Positions 28,967 to 37,100 of a stretch of 64,000 bases of DNA are shown in pieces. Origin of the DNA: Pinibacter aurantiacus (GTDB lineage: Bacteria; Bacteroidota; Bacteroidia; Chitinophagales; Chitinophagaceae); assembly GCF_019130065.1 (NCBI RefSeq), contig NZ_JAHSPG010000003.1, positions 496,001 to 560,000 of the forward strand, written 5' to 3'. Position numbers and translations under genes: made by a program. Under the pieces are notes generated by a model. It ran no database searches. It was given only the letters and a program-made list of their open reading frames with translations, and was not told where the DNA came from. Positions within the stretch are counted from its first letter, which is position 1. Every line of letters starts with the position of its first letter.

Positions 28967-29247
28967 AATAGAGGTTTTAGGTGTGTATTGTTGTTTCGGA
29001 AAAAATTGTAAATAAACCAGAACACCACGGTTTTGCATGAAAGTTGGAGATGTGTTACCAGAGGAAAAAGGCTGTTAATTGTGTGGTTATTTCGGGAAGC
29101 TTATAAATGAATCTGAACGCAGTAACGGTTTTGCATGGAAAGGTGGAGATACTTTGCCGGCGACAAGAAAAAACAAGACAAGTCGTTTGTAGCAGTAGTC
29201 GCAGAAAATTATAACGAAGGCAAACAAAAAAATAAGTTTTACTTAAA
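28967..29247. other. Leader region with an extra copy of a conserved upstream element
   Basis: The stretch 28967-29050 is the leader of lipoprotein copy 1. It holds an element (on the plus strand ACGGTTTTGCATGAAAGTTGGAG, read here in part: ACGGTTTTGCATG at 29024) that recurs without a gene at about 29127 (ACGGTTTTGCATGGAAAG). The extra copy may be a remnant of another duplication. Confidence 0.45.
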
Positions 29248-29330
29248 AGTTGTTTGTTGATGGTTGTTAGTTGTTAGACGTCACATGCAGCCTTTGCCGG
29301 GAGGCCTACAACTAACAACCCGCAACTCTA
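29248..29330. repeat. Array-armed inverted repeat, GTTAGTT family, containing a stop codon
   Basis: The left arm (29248-29277) has GTTGTTAG units and the right arm (29306-29330) has CTAACAACCCGCAACTC. The right arm runs into the stop codon (CTA on the plus strand) of the gene at 29328. Confidence 0.8.
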
Positions 29331-29804
29331 GTGGCCATAAGTCGTTGTCTCTGTGTAGCTGACTCCCTGAACTGTAAAAATCACTTTTATTTTCAAGGTG
29401 GTTGAACTAAGTTCAAGCAGCTGTATAGATTGCTCAGAACCTGAAGGCCCCACAAGTAGTATAGATTCATTGTTTGAAAACTTCCATGCTGTGGATTCGA
29501 TCACCTGCGGATCTGATGGATCGCATTTGGAAGCACCTTCTTCAAGCGTAAGACTGCCATCTGTTTTGAAAATAAGAATATCGTCCTTATCGCACGCACT
29601 ATATAAATTGAACACCTCATTTTCTGTGTGGCCATCTCCATCCCAATCCACCGCAGGGTCATAATAGTCGCTGGCTACTTTCCAATTGCCGGATGTAATC
29701 AATTGTGTTTTACTGCTGCCGTTATTATTGTCATCTTTCTTGCATCCTACAATTACCGCTGCGGACAGAATGACCAGCGCTGCTTTCTTTGTGAAGTTTG
29801 TCAT
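29328..29804 (-). CDS. Small lipoprotein, lipocalin-like (copy 2 of 3)
   Basis: A 158-residue paralog of the genes at 28499-28966 and 30225-30704. It has a lipobox VIVGC (Cys21) followed by KKDDNNNG. The loop reads DWDGDGHTENEV (near 56-67), with the best DxDGDG calcium-type spacing of the three. GASKCDPSDPQVIESTAWKFSNNES is conserved, but IMIGDPG is replaced by LLVGPSG. The start ATG is preceded by the conserved leader ACCTAAAACCTNTATT shared with its paralogs. Function unknown. Confidence 0.75.
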   Translation of the reverse strand: MTNFTKKAALVILSAAVIVGCKKDDNNNGSSKTQLITSGNWKVASDYYDPAVDWDGDGHTENEVFNLYSACDKDDILIFKTDGSLTLEEGASKCDPSDPQVIESTAWKFSNNESILLVGPSGSEQSIQLLELSSTTLKIKVIFTVQGVSYTETTTYGH

Positions 29805-30071
29805 AATACAGGTTTTAGGTTCTTATTGTTATTTTAGAATAAATACGAATAGTCAAGAATACGATAGCGGTCTTGCATAGATGGCTGGATACGAATTCAA
29901 AAAATCGTGAAAGAAGAAGAAATGCAGGTTGGTTGTTACTCACATAGTCGCACAAAAGCGTACATCGGGTATAAAAAAGAAGTCTTTTTTTATACAGGCA
30001 GGAAAGGCTTATTAGGAAAAATACTCCGTAGAAGGTACAAAATGTAATTTGAATTACATAGCTGCGGAAAT
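29805..30071. other. Leader and spacer of lipoprotein copy 2
   Basis: It contains the conserved leader just upstream of the start (plus-strand AGGTTTTAGGT at 29809-29820) and a diverged copy of the GGTCTTGCATAGATGG element near 29870. The rest shows no feature. Confidence 0.4.
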
Positions 30072-30225
30072 AGTTGAGAGTTGAGAATGGAGAGTTGAGA
30101 GTTATTGGGCCTTATACAAAAAAGTGCCTGCGAGGCATAGCCTGCAGGCGCTTTAGAACTTTCGAAACAAATTGTATCTTATTGGGCTTAGATTTCTCAA
30201 CTCTCAACTCTCAACTCTCAACTCC
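30072..30225. repeat. Array-armed inverted repeat, CTCAACT family, with a terminator in its loop
   Basis: The left arm (30072-30103, GTTGAGAGTTGAGAATGGAG type) and right arm (30194-30225, four CTCAACT units) enclose a GC hairpin at 30121-30155. The right arm runs into the stop codon of the gene at 30225. Confidence 0.85.
30121..30155 (-). terminator. Intrinsic terminator inside an array-armed repeat
   Basis: AAAGTGCCTGC pairs with GCAGGCGCTTT around a short loop with one G-T pair. A run of T follows on the minus strand. It would end the transcript of the lipoprotein gene at 30225. Confidence 0.75.
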
Positions 30226-30704
30226 TAATGTCCAAACGTAAGCGTCTCTGTATAAGTAACACCCGCTTCTACCATAGTGATTTTCACCTTTAGTACAGTA
30301 GAACTGAGTTCAAGTAATTGAGCTGTTTCTTCGGCCCCTGGGTCTCCAATCATAATCTTTGTTTCATTGTCAGAAAACTTCCAGTTAGTTGTTTCTATTA
30401 CCTGGGGATCTGAGGGATCACATTTGGAAGCACCTTCGTCGCTTACAGCCGTACCGTTTGTTTTAAAAGTCAGCAAATCATCTTTGCTACATGGTGGATA
30501 AAGATTTATCACTTCATTCTCTGTGTGACCATCCAGATCCCAATCTACGGCGGGAGTAAAATAAATGCTGGTTTGCTTCCAACTGCCACTCGTCAGCAAT
30601 TCAGTTTTGGATTTGCTGCTGTTTTTGTTGTCATCCTTTTTACATCCTGCCATTACTGCTACAGATAGAATGAACATCGCAGCTTTTTTTGTGAATCGTG
30701 TCAT
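30225..30704 (-). CDS. Small lipoprotein, lipocalin-like (copy 3 of 3)
   Basis: A 159-residue paralog, first in the row of three. It has a lipobox VMAGC (Cys21) followed by KKDDNKNSSKSK. The loop reads DWDLDGHTENEV, where a Leu replaces the Gly of copies 1 and 2, which would weaken a calcium loop. GASKCDPSDPQVIETTNWKFSDNETKIMIGDPG is nearly the same as in copy 1. The end YTETLTFGH matches copy 2 (YTETTTYGH). The same leader ACCTAAAACCTTTATT precedes the start. Function unknown. Confidence 0.75.
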   Translation of the reverse strand: MTRFTKKAAMFILSVAVMAGCKKDDNKNSSKSKTELLTSGSWKQTSIYFTPAVDWDLDGHTENEVINLYPPCSKDDLLTFKTNGTAVSDEGASKCDPSDPQVIETTNWKFSDNETKIMIGDPGAEETAQLLELSSTVLKVKITMVEAGVTYTETLTFGH

Positions 30705-30957
30705 AATAAAGGTTTTAGGTTTGTATGTTGTTTATTTTAAGAAAATCAAATCGCCGGAATACATAAACGGATTAGCATGATTTCTGGAAATGCATTCAAG
30801 AGGTGTAACGGAACAATTTCGATCTATCATCTTGGTCTTACAAGACTCAAATCGAGTGTAAAAAAAGTAAGTATTTGTTTGTCAGAGAATGTGGAAAGGT
30901 GTTAACTGCGAAAAACGCTGCATGAAGTTGCGTGGGAAGGGGTGAGTTGTATTTTGG
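30705..30957. other. Leader and spacer of lipoprotein copy 3
   Basis: It holds the third copy of the conserved leader (30709-30721) and of the upstream GATTAGCATGATTTCTGG element (near 30770). A 23-codon ORF at about 30791 has no sign of being real. Confidence 0.35.
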
Positions 30958-31112
30958 AAATAATTAAGAATTAGGAATTAAGAATGCTTCCTGTGCTACT
31001 TCGATATAGAAACGAAGCAGTAATACCGGACTAAAAAGAATGAGGTTTTAGAAACCTTATCACGGTGTTGCACACAAAGAATTCTTAATTCCTAATTCTT
31101 AATTCTTAATTA
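30958..31112. repeat. Array-armed inverted repeat, AATTCTTA/AATTCCTA family
   Basis: The left arm (30958-30986, AATTAAGAATTAGG type) and right arm (31080-31112, ATTCTTAATTCCTAATT type) have a loop of about 90 bases. It lies between divergent genes and is not next to a recognised gene end. Confidence 0.8.
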
Positions 31113-31343
31113 TCAACGCATAGTACTTTTACTATTTTTAAATTTCTTACTGCGAGAACCGGGCGGGACACTTTTATAAATGAAAAAAAGTTTTTATTTT
31201 GGTAACATCAAATCCAATTTCCATTCCCGTTTTTAATTTTCTATTACACATCTCCTAGCGAAAAAACCGTTCAAGCTTTTAATCCACTCGTGTGTTGAAC
31301 CGTTTGCTTCCATTCACCATTCGCAAAAGAAAACAGAACCCTT

Positions 31344-32153
31344 ATGGAAATCTTGTACATTTTAGGTACGGTGTTATTAATCATACTCTTCTTTGGCGCT
31401 GTACAATCCCGCTTTGAGAAGTTTATATTTTACCATCGAAAAAAAGGCTTTGCACAACACGAAGCTTACTACCGGACAATTATTTCGCAAAACATTCCTT
31501 ATTTCAACAGGCTCAGCTCAGAAGAACAGCACAAGATGCTTTTCAGAACTTACCTGTTCAGGCGGTCAAAAAAATTTCATTACGTTGGCATAGAAAAACG
31601 TGAGGATATGCCTATTCTCATCAGCGCAGTGGCAACGCAACTCACACTTGGCTTGCAGAAATTTTCACTCAACTATTTCCATGATATCTATGTGCTGCAG
31701 CATGATTATCATTACGGCTACTATTCATTGCCATTTATGGGTCATGTGGATAGCACAGGCATTTATTTGTCATGGGATGATTTTCTGCATGGCTTGCACA
31801 ATGCACAAGACAATAGCAATGTTGGCCTGCATGAAATGGCCCACGCATTGGCTTATGTAAATTTTATTACCCGCACAGAAGAAGACAAAATTTTTAAAAA
31901 AGAATTCAAGAATTTCTCCAAAGTAGCAAGACCTGTTTTCCAGGAAATGCAAAAAGGAAGAAAGACTTTATTGGGAGACTACGCAGCTACCAACTATCAT
32001 GAATTTTGGGCAGTAAGTGTAGAGACTTTCTTCGAGAGTCCAATGCGCATGCTGAACGAACTTCCTGATCTCTATAATGCCATGGTACGGGTTTTGAACC
32101 AAGACCCCAATAGTGTGATTACGGGAAAATACTACAACAAGTATTTAGCGTAA
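31344..32153 (+). CDS. MtfA-type zinc peptidase (M90) with N-terminal membrane helix
   Basis: A 269-residue protein. Residues 1-21 form a membrane helix. The remainder resembles MtfA (Mlc titration factor A), a zinc aminopeptidase. HEMAH (163-167) gives two zinc ligands and the catalytic Glu, and EFWAVSVETFFE (220-231) matches the family's second conserved block with the third ligand. In enterobacteria MtfA binds the repressor Mlc. No such partner is evident here, and the membrane anchor is a difference from the soluble E. coli protein. Family assignment is good; the biological role is open. Confidence 0.82.
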   Translation: MEILYILGTVLLIILFFGAVQSRFEKFIFYHRKKGFAQHEAYYRTIISQNIPYFNRLSSEEQHKMLFRTYLFRRSKKFHYVGIEKREDMPILISAVATQLTLGLQKFSLNYFHDIYVLQHDYHYGYYSLPFMGHVDSTGIYLSWDDFLHGLHNAQDNSNVGLHEMAHALAYVNFITRTEEDKIFKKEFKNFSKVARPVFQEMQKGRKTLLGDYAATNYHEFWAVSVETFFESPMRMLNELPDLYNAMVRVLNQDPNSVITGKYYNKYLA

Positions 32154-32163
32154 ATACAAGAAC

Positions 32164-32193
32164 GCCCGCCTGCATGACATTAGTCGGGCAGGC
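32164..32193. repeat. GC hairpin, GCCCGCCTG...CGGGCAGGC family
   Basis: GC-rich imperfect palindrome 10 bases after the stop of the MtfA-type gene. It is followed by ATTTT and may terminate it. Related GC palindromes occur at 51886-51910 and 57479-57538. Confidence 0.65.
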
Positions 32194-32345
32194 AGATTTT
32201 CATGATTGTCATGATTGGTTAAGATTTTTATTTAAGACTGTTTATCTAATATATATACAGCCACAGTTTCGCTTCGGCTGCAATCACTTTCGTTGTTCTT
32301 TTTTTCGAAAAATAAAATCTTAATAATCATGGCAATCATGAAGAT
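32194..32345. repeat. Array-armed inverted repeat, TCATGATTG family
   Basis: The left arm (32194-32227, TCATGATTGTCATGATTGG type) and right arm (32314-32345, AATCATGGCAATCATG type) lie between convergent genes. It ends 11 bases before the stop at 32357. The same family occurs at 62268-62345. Confidence 0.8.
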
Positions 32346-32356
32346 CAGTGTTCCTA

Positions 32357-32734
32357 CTACGCTTCGAGCTCCGCGGCCTTTTTTTCTTTAGGTAAAATGA
32401 ACAGATAATAAATGGCAATGAACACTAGTCCAATGCCAAACGGAATGATCGTGTAATAGCGTAGGTCATCCCTGTTCAAAAACTCTGTGGCCATCCAATA
32501 GCAGTTGGCGAATATCCAGAAATCAACTGCAAGATTGTGATAAAGTTCTGCTTTAAGATGTCTTGTTTGCCATGTAATTAACAAGGCTACAGAAACGGTA
32601 GGAAATATCATGAAGATGCCGAGGGGCTTCCAAAGCATCGCCCAGCTCATATCTTTAATCAGCCAAAATACAATGTGAAGGTTTTCTATTTTCCTGAATC
32701 TTTCAGGAATGGAATACATGGGTTGGTTACTCAT
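32357..32734 (-). CDS. Small membrane protein of unknown function
   Basis: A 125-residue protein with three to four predicted membrane helices (about 22-35, 38-53, 66-82 and 92-113) and a charged tail rich in Lys, Glu and Ala. I recognise no family. It is flanked by repeats at both ends and so is probably transcribed alone. Confidence 0.6.
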   Translation of the reverse strand: MSNQPMYSIPERFRKIENLHIVFWLIKDMSWAMLWKPLGIFMIFPTVSVALLITWQTRHLKAELYHNLAVDFWIFANCYWMATEFLNRDDLRYYTIIPFGIGLVFIAIYYLFILPKEKKAAELEA

Positions 32735-32816
32735 TGCCGAGGGTTGCTTAAGTGTTAAGCGGCAAAGATAGCGGGAAAGGGTAATTCGAAGAGGCTATCC
32801 ACGCCGCTAAATGAGC

Positions 32817-32880
32817 AAGGCTTCGACAAGCTCAGCGTGACATCACGATTACGCTGTCAGGCTGAGCTTATCGAAGCCTT
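32817..32880. repeat. Long hairpin, AAGGCTTCGACAAGCTCAG family
   Basis: Arms 32817-32841 and 32856-32880 (AAGGCTTCGACAAGCTCAGCG / CTGAGCTTATCGAAGCCTT) pair over about 25 bases with a few mismatches. The same sequence recurs at 55656-55719, and its first part at 13628-13689. It lies 57 bases past the stop of the minus-strand gene at 32938. Confidence 0.85.
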
Positions 32881-32937
32881 CAAAACCATAGGCTATGCCT
32901 GAATTGTTTTGAGGACGCTCACCCCTCGCTCATCATT

Positions 32938-33993
32938 CTACCTCGCCAGCACTTTGGCGAATCTTCCTACCGAACCCTCAGGCATGATTGGTTTGTCTTC
33001 GATAATATTTTCTACTAATTGTTTTGCAAAGAATGGAGACAGGGAGCAACCCTTTGTGCCCATGCCATTTAGAATACCTATGTTTTGGTATTGCGGATGG
33101 AATCCTACAAATGGCCTGCGCTCTAATGTTGCAGGGCGTATAGCGGCCATGTGATCAAGAACTTCGAACGGTAGCTTTACTGTTTGCGTAAGCCAGTTTT
33201 TGGCAAACTGGTAAAAGCCCGGAGAAGGATCTGCGTTTTCAAATTCCCACAAATAAGTGGAGCCGAGCCAAAAGATATTTTCTTTCCATGGAACAAGGCT
33301 GTAGCCTTTCTTCAAAATATTTGCGGAGGGCAGATCCTTTATTTCTACCAGCAAAGCTTCTCCTTTATTTGCACCGTAAGGCAGATTTTTAAAGTAAGGA
33401 TTGCTGAAGCCATTTGCTCCGTCGCAAAAGATAATCTTTGAAGCCGTAATGTCTTTGTAAATTATTTTGTTTTCTTCAACCTGCAACTGGCTTATATCAA
33501 AGTGTTCTGCAATGAGCTGATTCCTGTTGACAAGGTTATTTCGCTGGGCATGTAAAAGTGCCTGCAGGTCTATCCAGTAGCAGGGATCAATGATGCCATA
33601 CCCAAAGTCGTAGTTTATTTTATCGCGCCAATCGTTCTCATCTTTTGGCAGTGAAAGAAACTGCTGATCTTTTTCAAATCTTCCTTCAAATGCGAGCTTC
33701 ATTTGTGGGGTTGGGAAAAAGTCGATGATGTTTTTTTGGTCAATGCAATTTATGTTTAGCTCTTTGCCAATAGAAGTGTACGCGTTCCATGCAAACGGCA
33801 TCAAGTCCTCGATCATCCAGGTTTTTACAATGCGTCGTCCGGTAACGGGATTGATTACGCCAGAAGCCACTTTTGTTGCACTAAAAGGTTGGTCGTCGTC
33901 AACCACTACGAATGACAAATTCGCCTTCTGCATTTCCCAACTTAAAAACGTCCCGCAAATGCCTTGTCCAACAATAATATAATCTGTTTGCAT
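32938..33993 (-). CDS. FAD-dependent oxidoreductase, D-amino-acid oxidase (DAO) family
   Basis: A 351-residue protein. The N-terminal Rossmann motif VGQGICGTFLSWEM and VVVDDD bind FAD. ASGVINPVTGRRIVKTW and GTKGCSLSPFFAKQL near the C-terminus match DAO-family flavoenzymes such as ThiO, glycine oxidase and the C-terminal part of MnmC. It probably oxidises an amine or amino acid. No thiamine or tRNA-modification gene is adjacent, so the substrate cannot be assigned. Confidence 0.78.
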   Translation of the reverse strand: MQTDYIIVGQGICGTFLSWEMQKANLSFVVVDDDQPFSATKVASGVINPVTGRRIVKTWMIEDLMPFAWNAYTSIGKELNINCIDQKNIIDFFPTPQMKLAFEGRFEKDQQFLSLPKDENDWRDKINYDFGYGIIDPCYWIDLQALLHAQRNNLVNRNQLIAEHFDISQLQVEENKIIYKDITASKIIFCDGANGFSNPYFKNLPYGANKGEALLVEIKDLPSANILKKGYSLVPWKENIFWLGSTYLWEFENADPSPGFYQFAKNWLTQTVKLPFEVLDHMAAIRPATLERRPFVGFHPQYQNIGILNGMGTKGCSLSPFFAKQLVENIIEDKPIMPEGSVGRFAKVLAR

Positions 33994-34057
33994 GCTGCGA
34001 AGATAATGAGAGATGTCACTCTGATGAAGTTGATTTTGATCAGTTGCGCATTAAAGG

Positions 34058-34178
34058 TTTCACGCAAAGGCGCAAAGAAGAAAACCAAGGACGCAAAGAC
34101 CAGTTGACAATGATAAAATAAAAAGGAGCCGACACTCTTGCTGTGTCGGCTCCCTTGATAAATCCCTTTGCGTGAAAT
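34058..34178. repeat. Array-armed inverted repeat, ACGCAAAGG family, with a terminator in its loop
   Basis: The left part (34058-34077 and 34089-34098) has ACGCAAAG units. The right arm (34164-34178) is CCCTTTGCGTGAAAT. It ends one base before the stop of the gene at 34180 and encloses the terminator at 34123-34156. Confidence 0.75.
34123..34156 (-). terminator. Intrinsic terminator of the alpha-2-macroglobulin gene
   Basis: Perfect 13-bp arms (AAGGAGCCGACAC type) with a 7-base loop are followed on the minus strand by a T-rich tail. Confidence 0.85.
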
Positions 34179-34179
34179 A

Positions 34180-37100
34180 TTATTCCACGTTCACACGTAT
34201 GCCCTCGCTGTGGCTTGCGAACTCAGGCGCGTACATGCATTGAATGGTTGTAACGCCGTTGCTGAAGTTTCCTTCGTGTGTTACAAACAATGGATATTCA
34301 AAAACATAAGTTCCTTTTCTTATGTAGTTGAAAAAGAAATTGGTGCTCGCGTCTTTAGTGCTCTCATAATAGCCCAAACCGTCTTGCCATTTGTATGTGC
34401 TGATCACATTCACAGGTTCCATACAGCTTGCACGCATGTCTTTCATGTGCACATATTCCATGTCGCGATCTGCACGAAGTTCAATGCGTACTTTTATTTT
34501 ATCGCCCACTTTCAATACCTCATTTTCATTTACCGGTTGTAGCACTGGGCCGCGATCTGTATTCTTTTCAACAAACAATTTCTTGGTCAACTTCAGCGGT
34601 GTGGCTGACGGCGTAATGTTTTCCAGTCTTTCAAAATACTGCCAGTACACGCTTCCCCACGACGTTGTAGTGTTTGAATTACCGGTAACATTCACTGTGA
34701 TATTTCCCATCTCCGGTTTTACAAATGCTCCGTCAATAGTTGTTTTAAAATATCCCGTTCCAGCTTCTGTCTTACTATCTGTGCTGCTGATAGTCTTATC
34801 ACCCAATTTGATTGAAACATTTGGCGTTTCACTCAACCAATCGCTGCCTTGCAACAGCAATGCGTAACACGCATCAGCAGTAGCTTTTGTTGTTTTCCAG
34901 TTATTGGTTTGTTTGTTTTTCAGCAACCATGTTTTAAGATCATTCACTGTTTTGGTATCGTTCTTAATTTCAGCGAATGCTTCGATCATTAACGATTGCG
35001 TTTCAATTGGCGCTTCGTACCAGAAATAACCAGATCTGACGTCTTTCCAATACATGCCCTGTTCTTCGTTAACAATGGCATTTTGTTGCAGCGATTTAAT
35101 GATTGCGGCGGCGTTGGCTTTATCACCTGTTCTGTTCAGTGCAAGAGCAATCATTCCCTTTGCGTAAATGCCTTGTTGCAACCAATATTGTTGCGCTTGT
35201 TTTCTATAGTAGCTAATCGCATTCATGGCAGAACCGGGAATGGCGATATCATTGTAGAAACTGCGCATGTACAAATACTGTATGGCGATATAGCTCAGGT
35301 TGTTTTTCTTTAAATCCACTTTCTTTTTTACCAGCTCATTATAATCATCAGTTATTCTCTTGTCGAGATAGGCAACGGCATTTTTTGAAATTTCGTTCCA
35401 ATCCTGTTTTGTTTGTTGAAGTGCTCCCAATTTTTTCAAATGACCAATGCTGCTGGCAATGTACTGCGTAATGTACCTGTCATCCGGGCCGCCTTTGAAC
35501 CAAACGAATCCACCGTTTTCACTTTGCAATTGTTTTAGCTTGTCGTAGGTTGTTTGCAAGCCTGCATTCATACGCACCATGTCAAACAACAATGCGATAT
35601 TTTTCTTCTGCTGTGCTTCATTCTTTGCTTCCAATACCCAGGGTGTTTCCTCAAGTAATACAGATTTCAGTTCTTCATTTTTTTGAAGATTGCTCAGCAA
35701 AGCGGAAGAATCCGTTGCGTTCCATTTTTCTACAATTGCTTTCAACTTAGGCGCTTTGTTCGCAATCATTCCTGCCAATGCATTTGCATAGTAACGGTTG
35801 AATGTTTGCTCCGCACATTCGTAAGGAAAATCAGTTAAGTAAGGTAATGACTGCACTGCATACCAGGCAGGATTTGAAGTGTATTCAACTGTCAAAGCGT
35901 GTTGTTGCAGTGTTTCGCTTTTACCTGATTGCAATAACTTTTCAAATGTGAATGATTTGGAATTGGTATTACGCAAATTCAACGGCATGCTTTCCGTAAC
36001 CAACATGCTGTTTGCAACAACCGGCAATGCCATTTCTTCTCCATCACTTATATTTCCGGAGATGGCTTTAAAACGATATACCACAGCATTGTTGTAACCA
36101 TAAGGAATGCTTACACTAAACTTCATTGGAGAACTTTGCCCTGCACTAACTGTAAAGTATTGCAGCGGCTGAATGTTCTGGAACCAACCATCTACGCCTT
36201 GCATGGTGGATGCATTCAGCAATTCAAGCTGTACCGTTCCCGTTAATTCTTTGTCGCTCATGTTCACCACTTTCGCACTCAGTTCTATTTTATCTCCTTC
36301 GCGTAAAAAGCGTGGTGCATTTGGCTGGATCATCAGTTCTTTCTGTGTTACCACATCTACAGTTGAGTAGCCAAATGAAAGATCTTTTGTGTGTGCCAAT
36401 GCCTGGAACTTCCACTTTGTCAATGCCTCCGGCATGGTGAAACTAAAGCTGATATTTCCTTCTGCATCTGTTTTTAAATCAGGGAGGAAGAAGGCGGTTT
36501 CGTTGAAATTTTTCCGGATTGGTGTCGCGGCCGTTTCTTCTTCTCTATTTGGCGTCACAGAGTCAGCGCTGGCATCCCCTCTTATTGCGATATAAGGCAA
36601 AGCTCCGGCTACATCTTTCTTTTTCGCTGTGCCGTATCCCACAACAACAACTTCATCATTAGCTTTTGCATCAACTCCGGCAACCCGTCCTTGTAACATT
36701 GTACCTGGGGCTGCCAGCATTGATCTGACACGTATATCATTCGACGTAATTAACACATCATAATTTTTTTCAAAGAAAACATTGTTGTTATCGTACGAGT
36801 ATTTTTCGCCTGATAGAACCGAGACAAAATTATTCCTGCCATTCCAGTTGGCATATAAATTACTATATGGCCAAACAACTGGCATTTCCCAGGCATGATC
36901 CCTAAACTGATCCAGCGAAGCGTCGTACATGCTTGCCAACATTTCTGCGGCTATTTTCTCTTTCTTATTGCCAGTTATTTTAACGCTCCACTTCTCTTCA
37001 CTGCCCGGTTGCATTTTGTCGCGATATGTTTCATAGGCAATATTCAGCTCCTTATTTTTCCAGGGAACAGACACGCCATTGTTGCTCACATAAAAGCGAT

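Noticed and set aside
32817-32880. Insertion sequence or MITE ends
   Set aside because: The hairpin has no target-site duplication that I can see and no transposase nearby. A miniature element is possible but not supported.
34391-34867. Open frame of 158 codons opposite the alpha-2-macroglobulin gene
   Set aside because: It lies fully inside a strongly supported gene with clear domain motifs and has no recognisable features.
36601-36720. A separate SusC-type receptor gene
   Set aside because: The signature lies in frame inside the 2037-residue alpha-2-macroglobulin, and no barrel or SusD partner is present.
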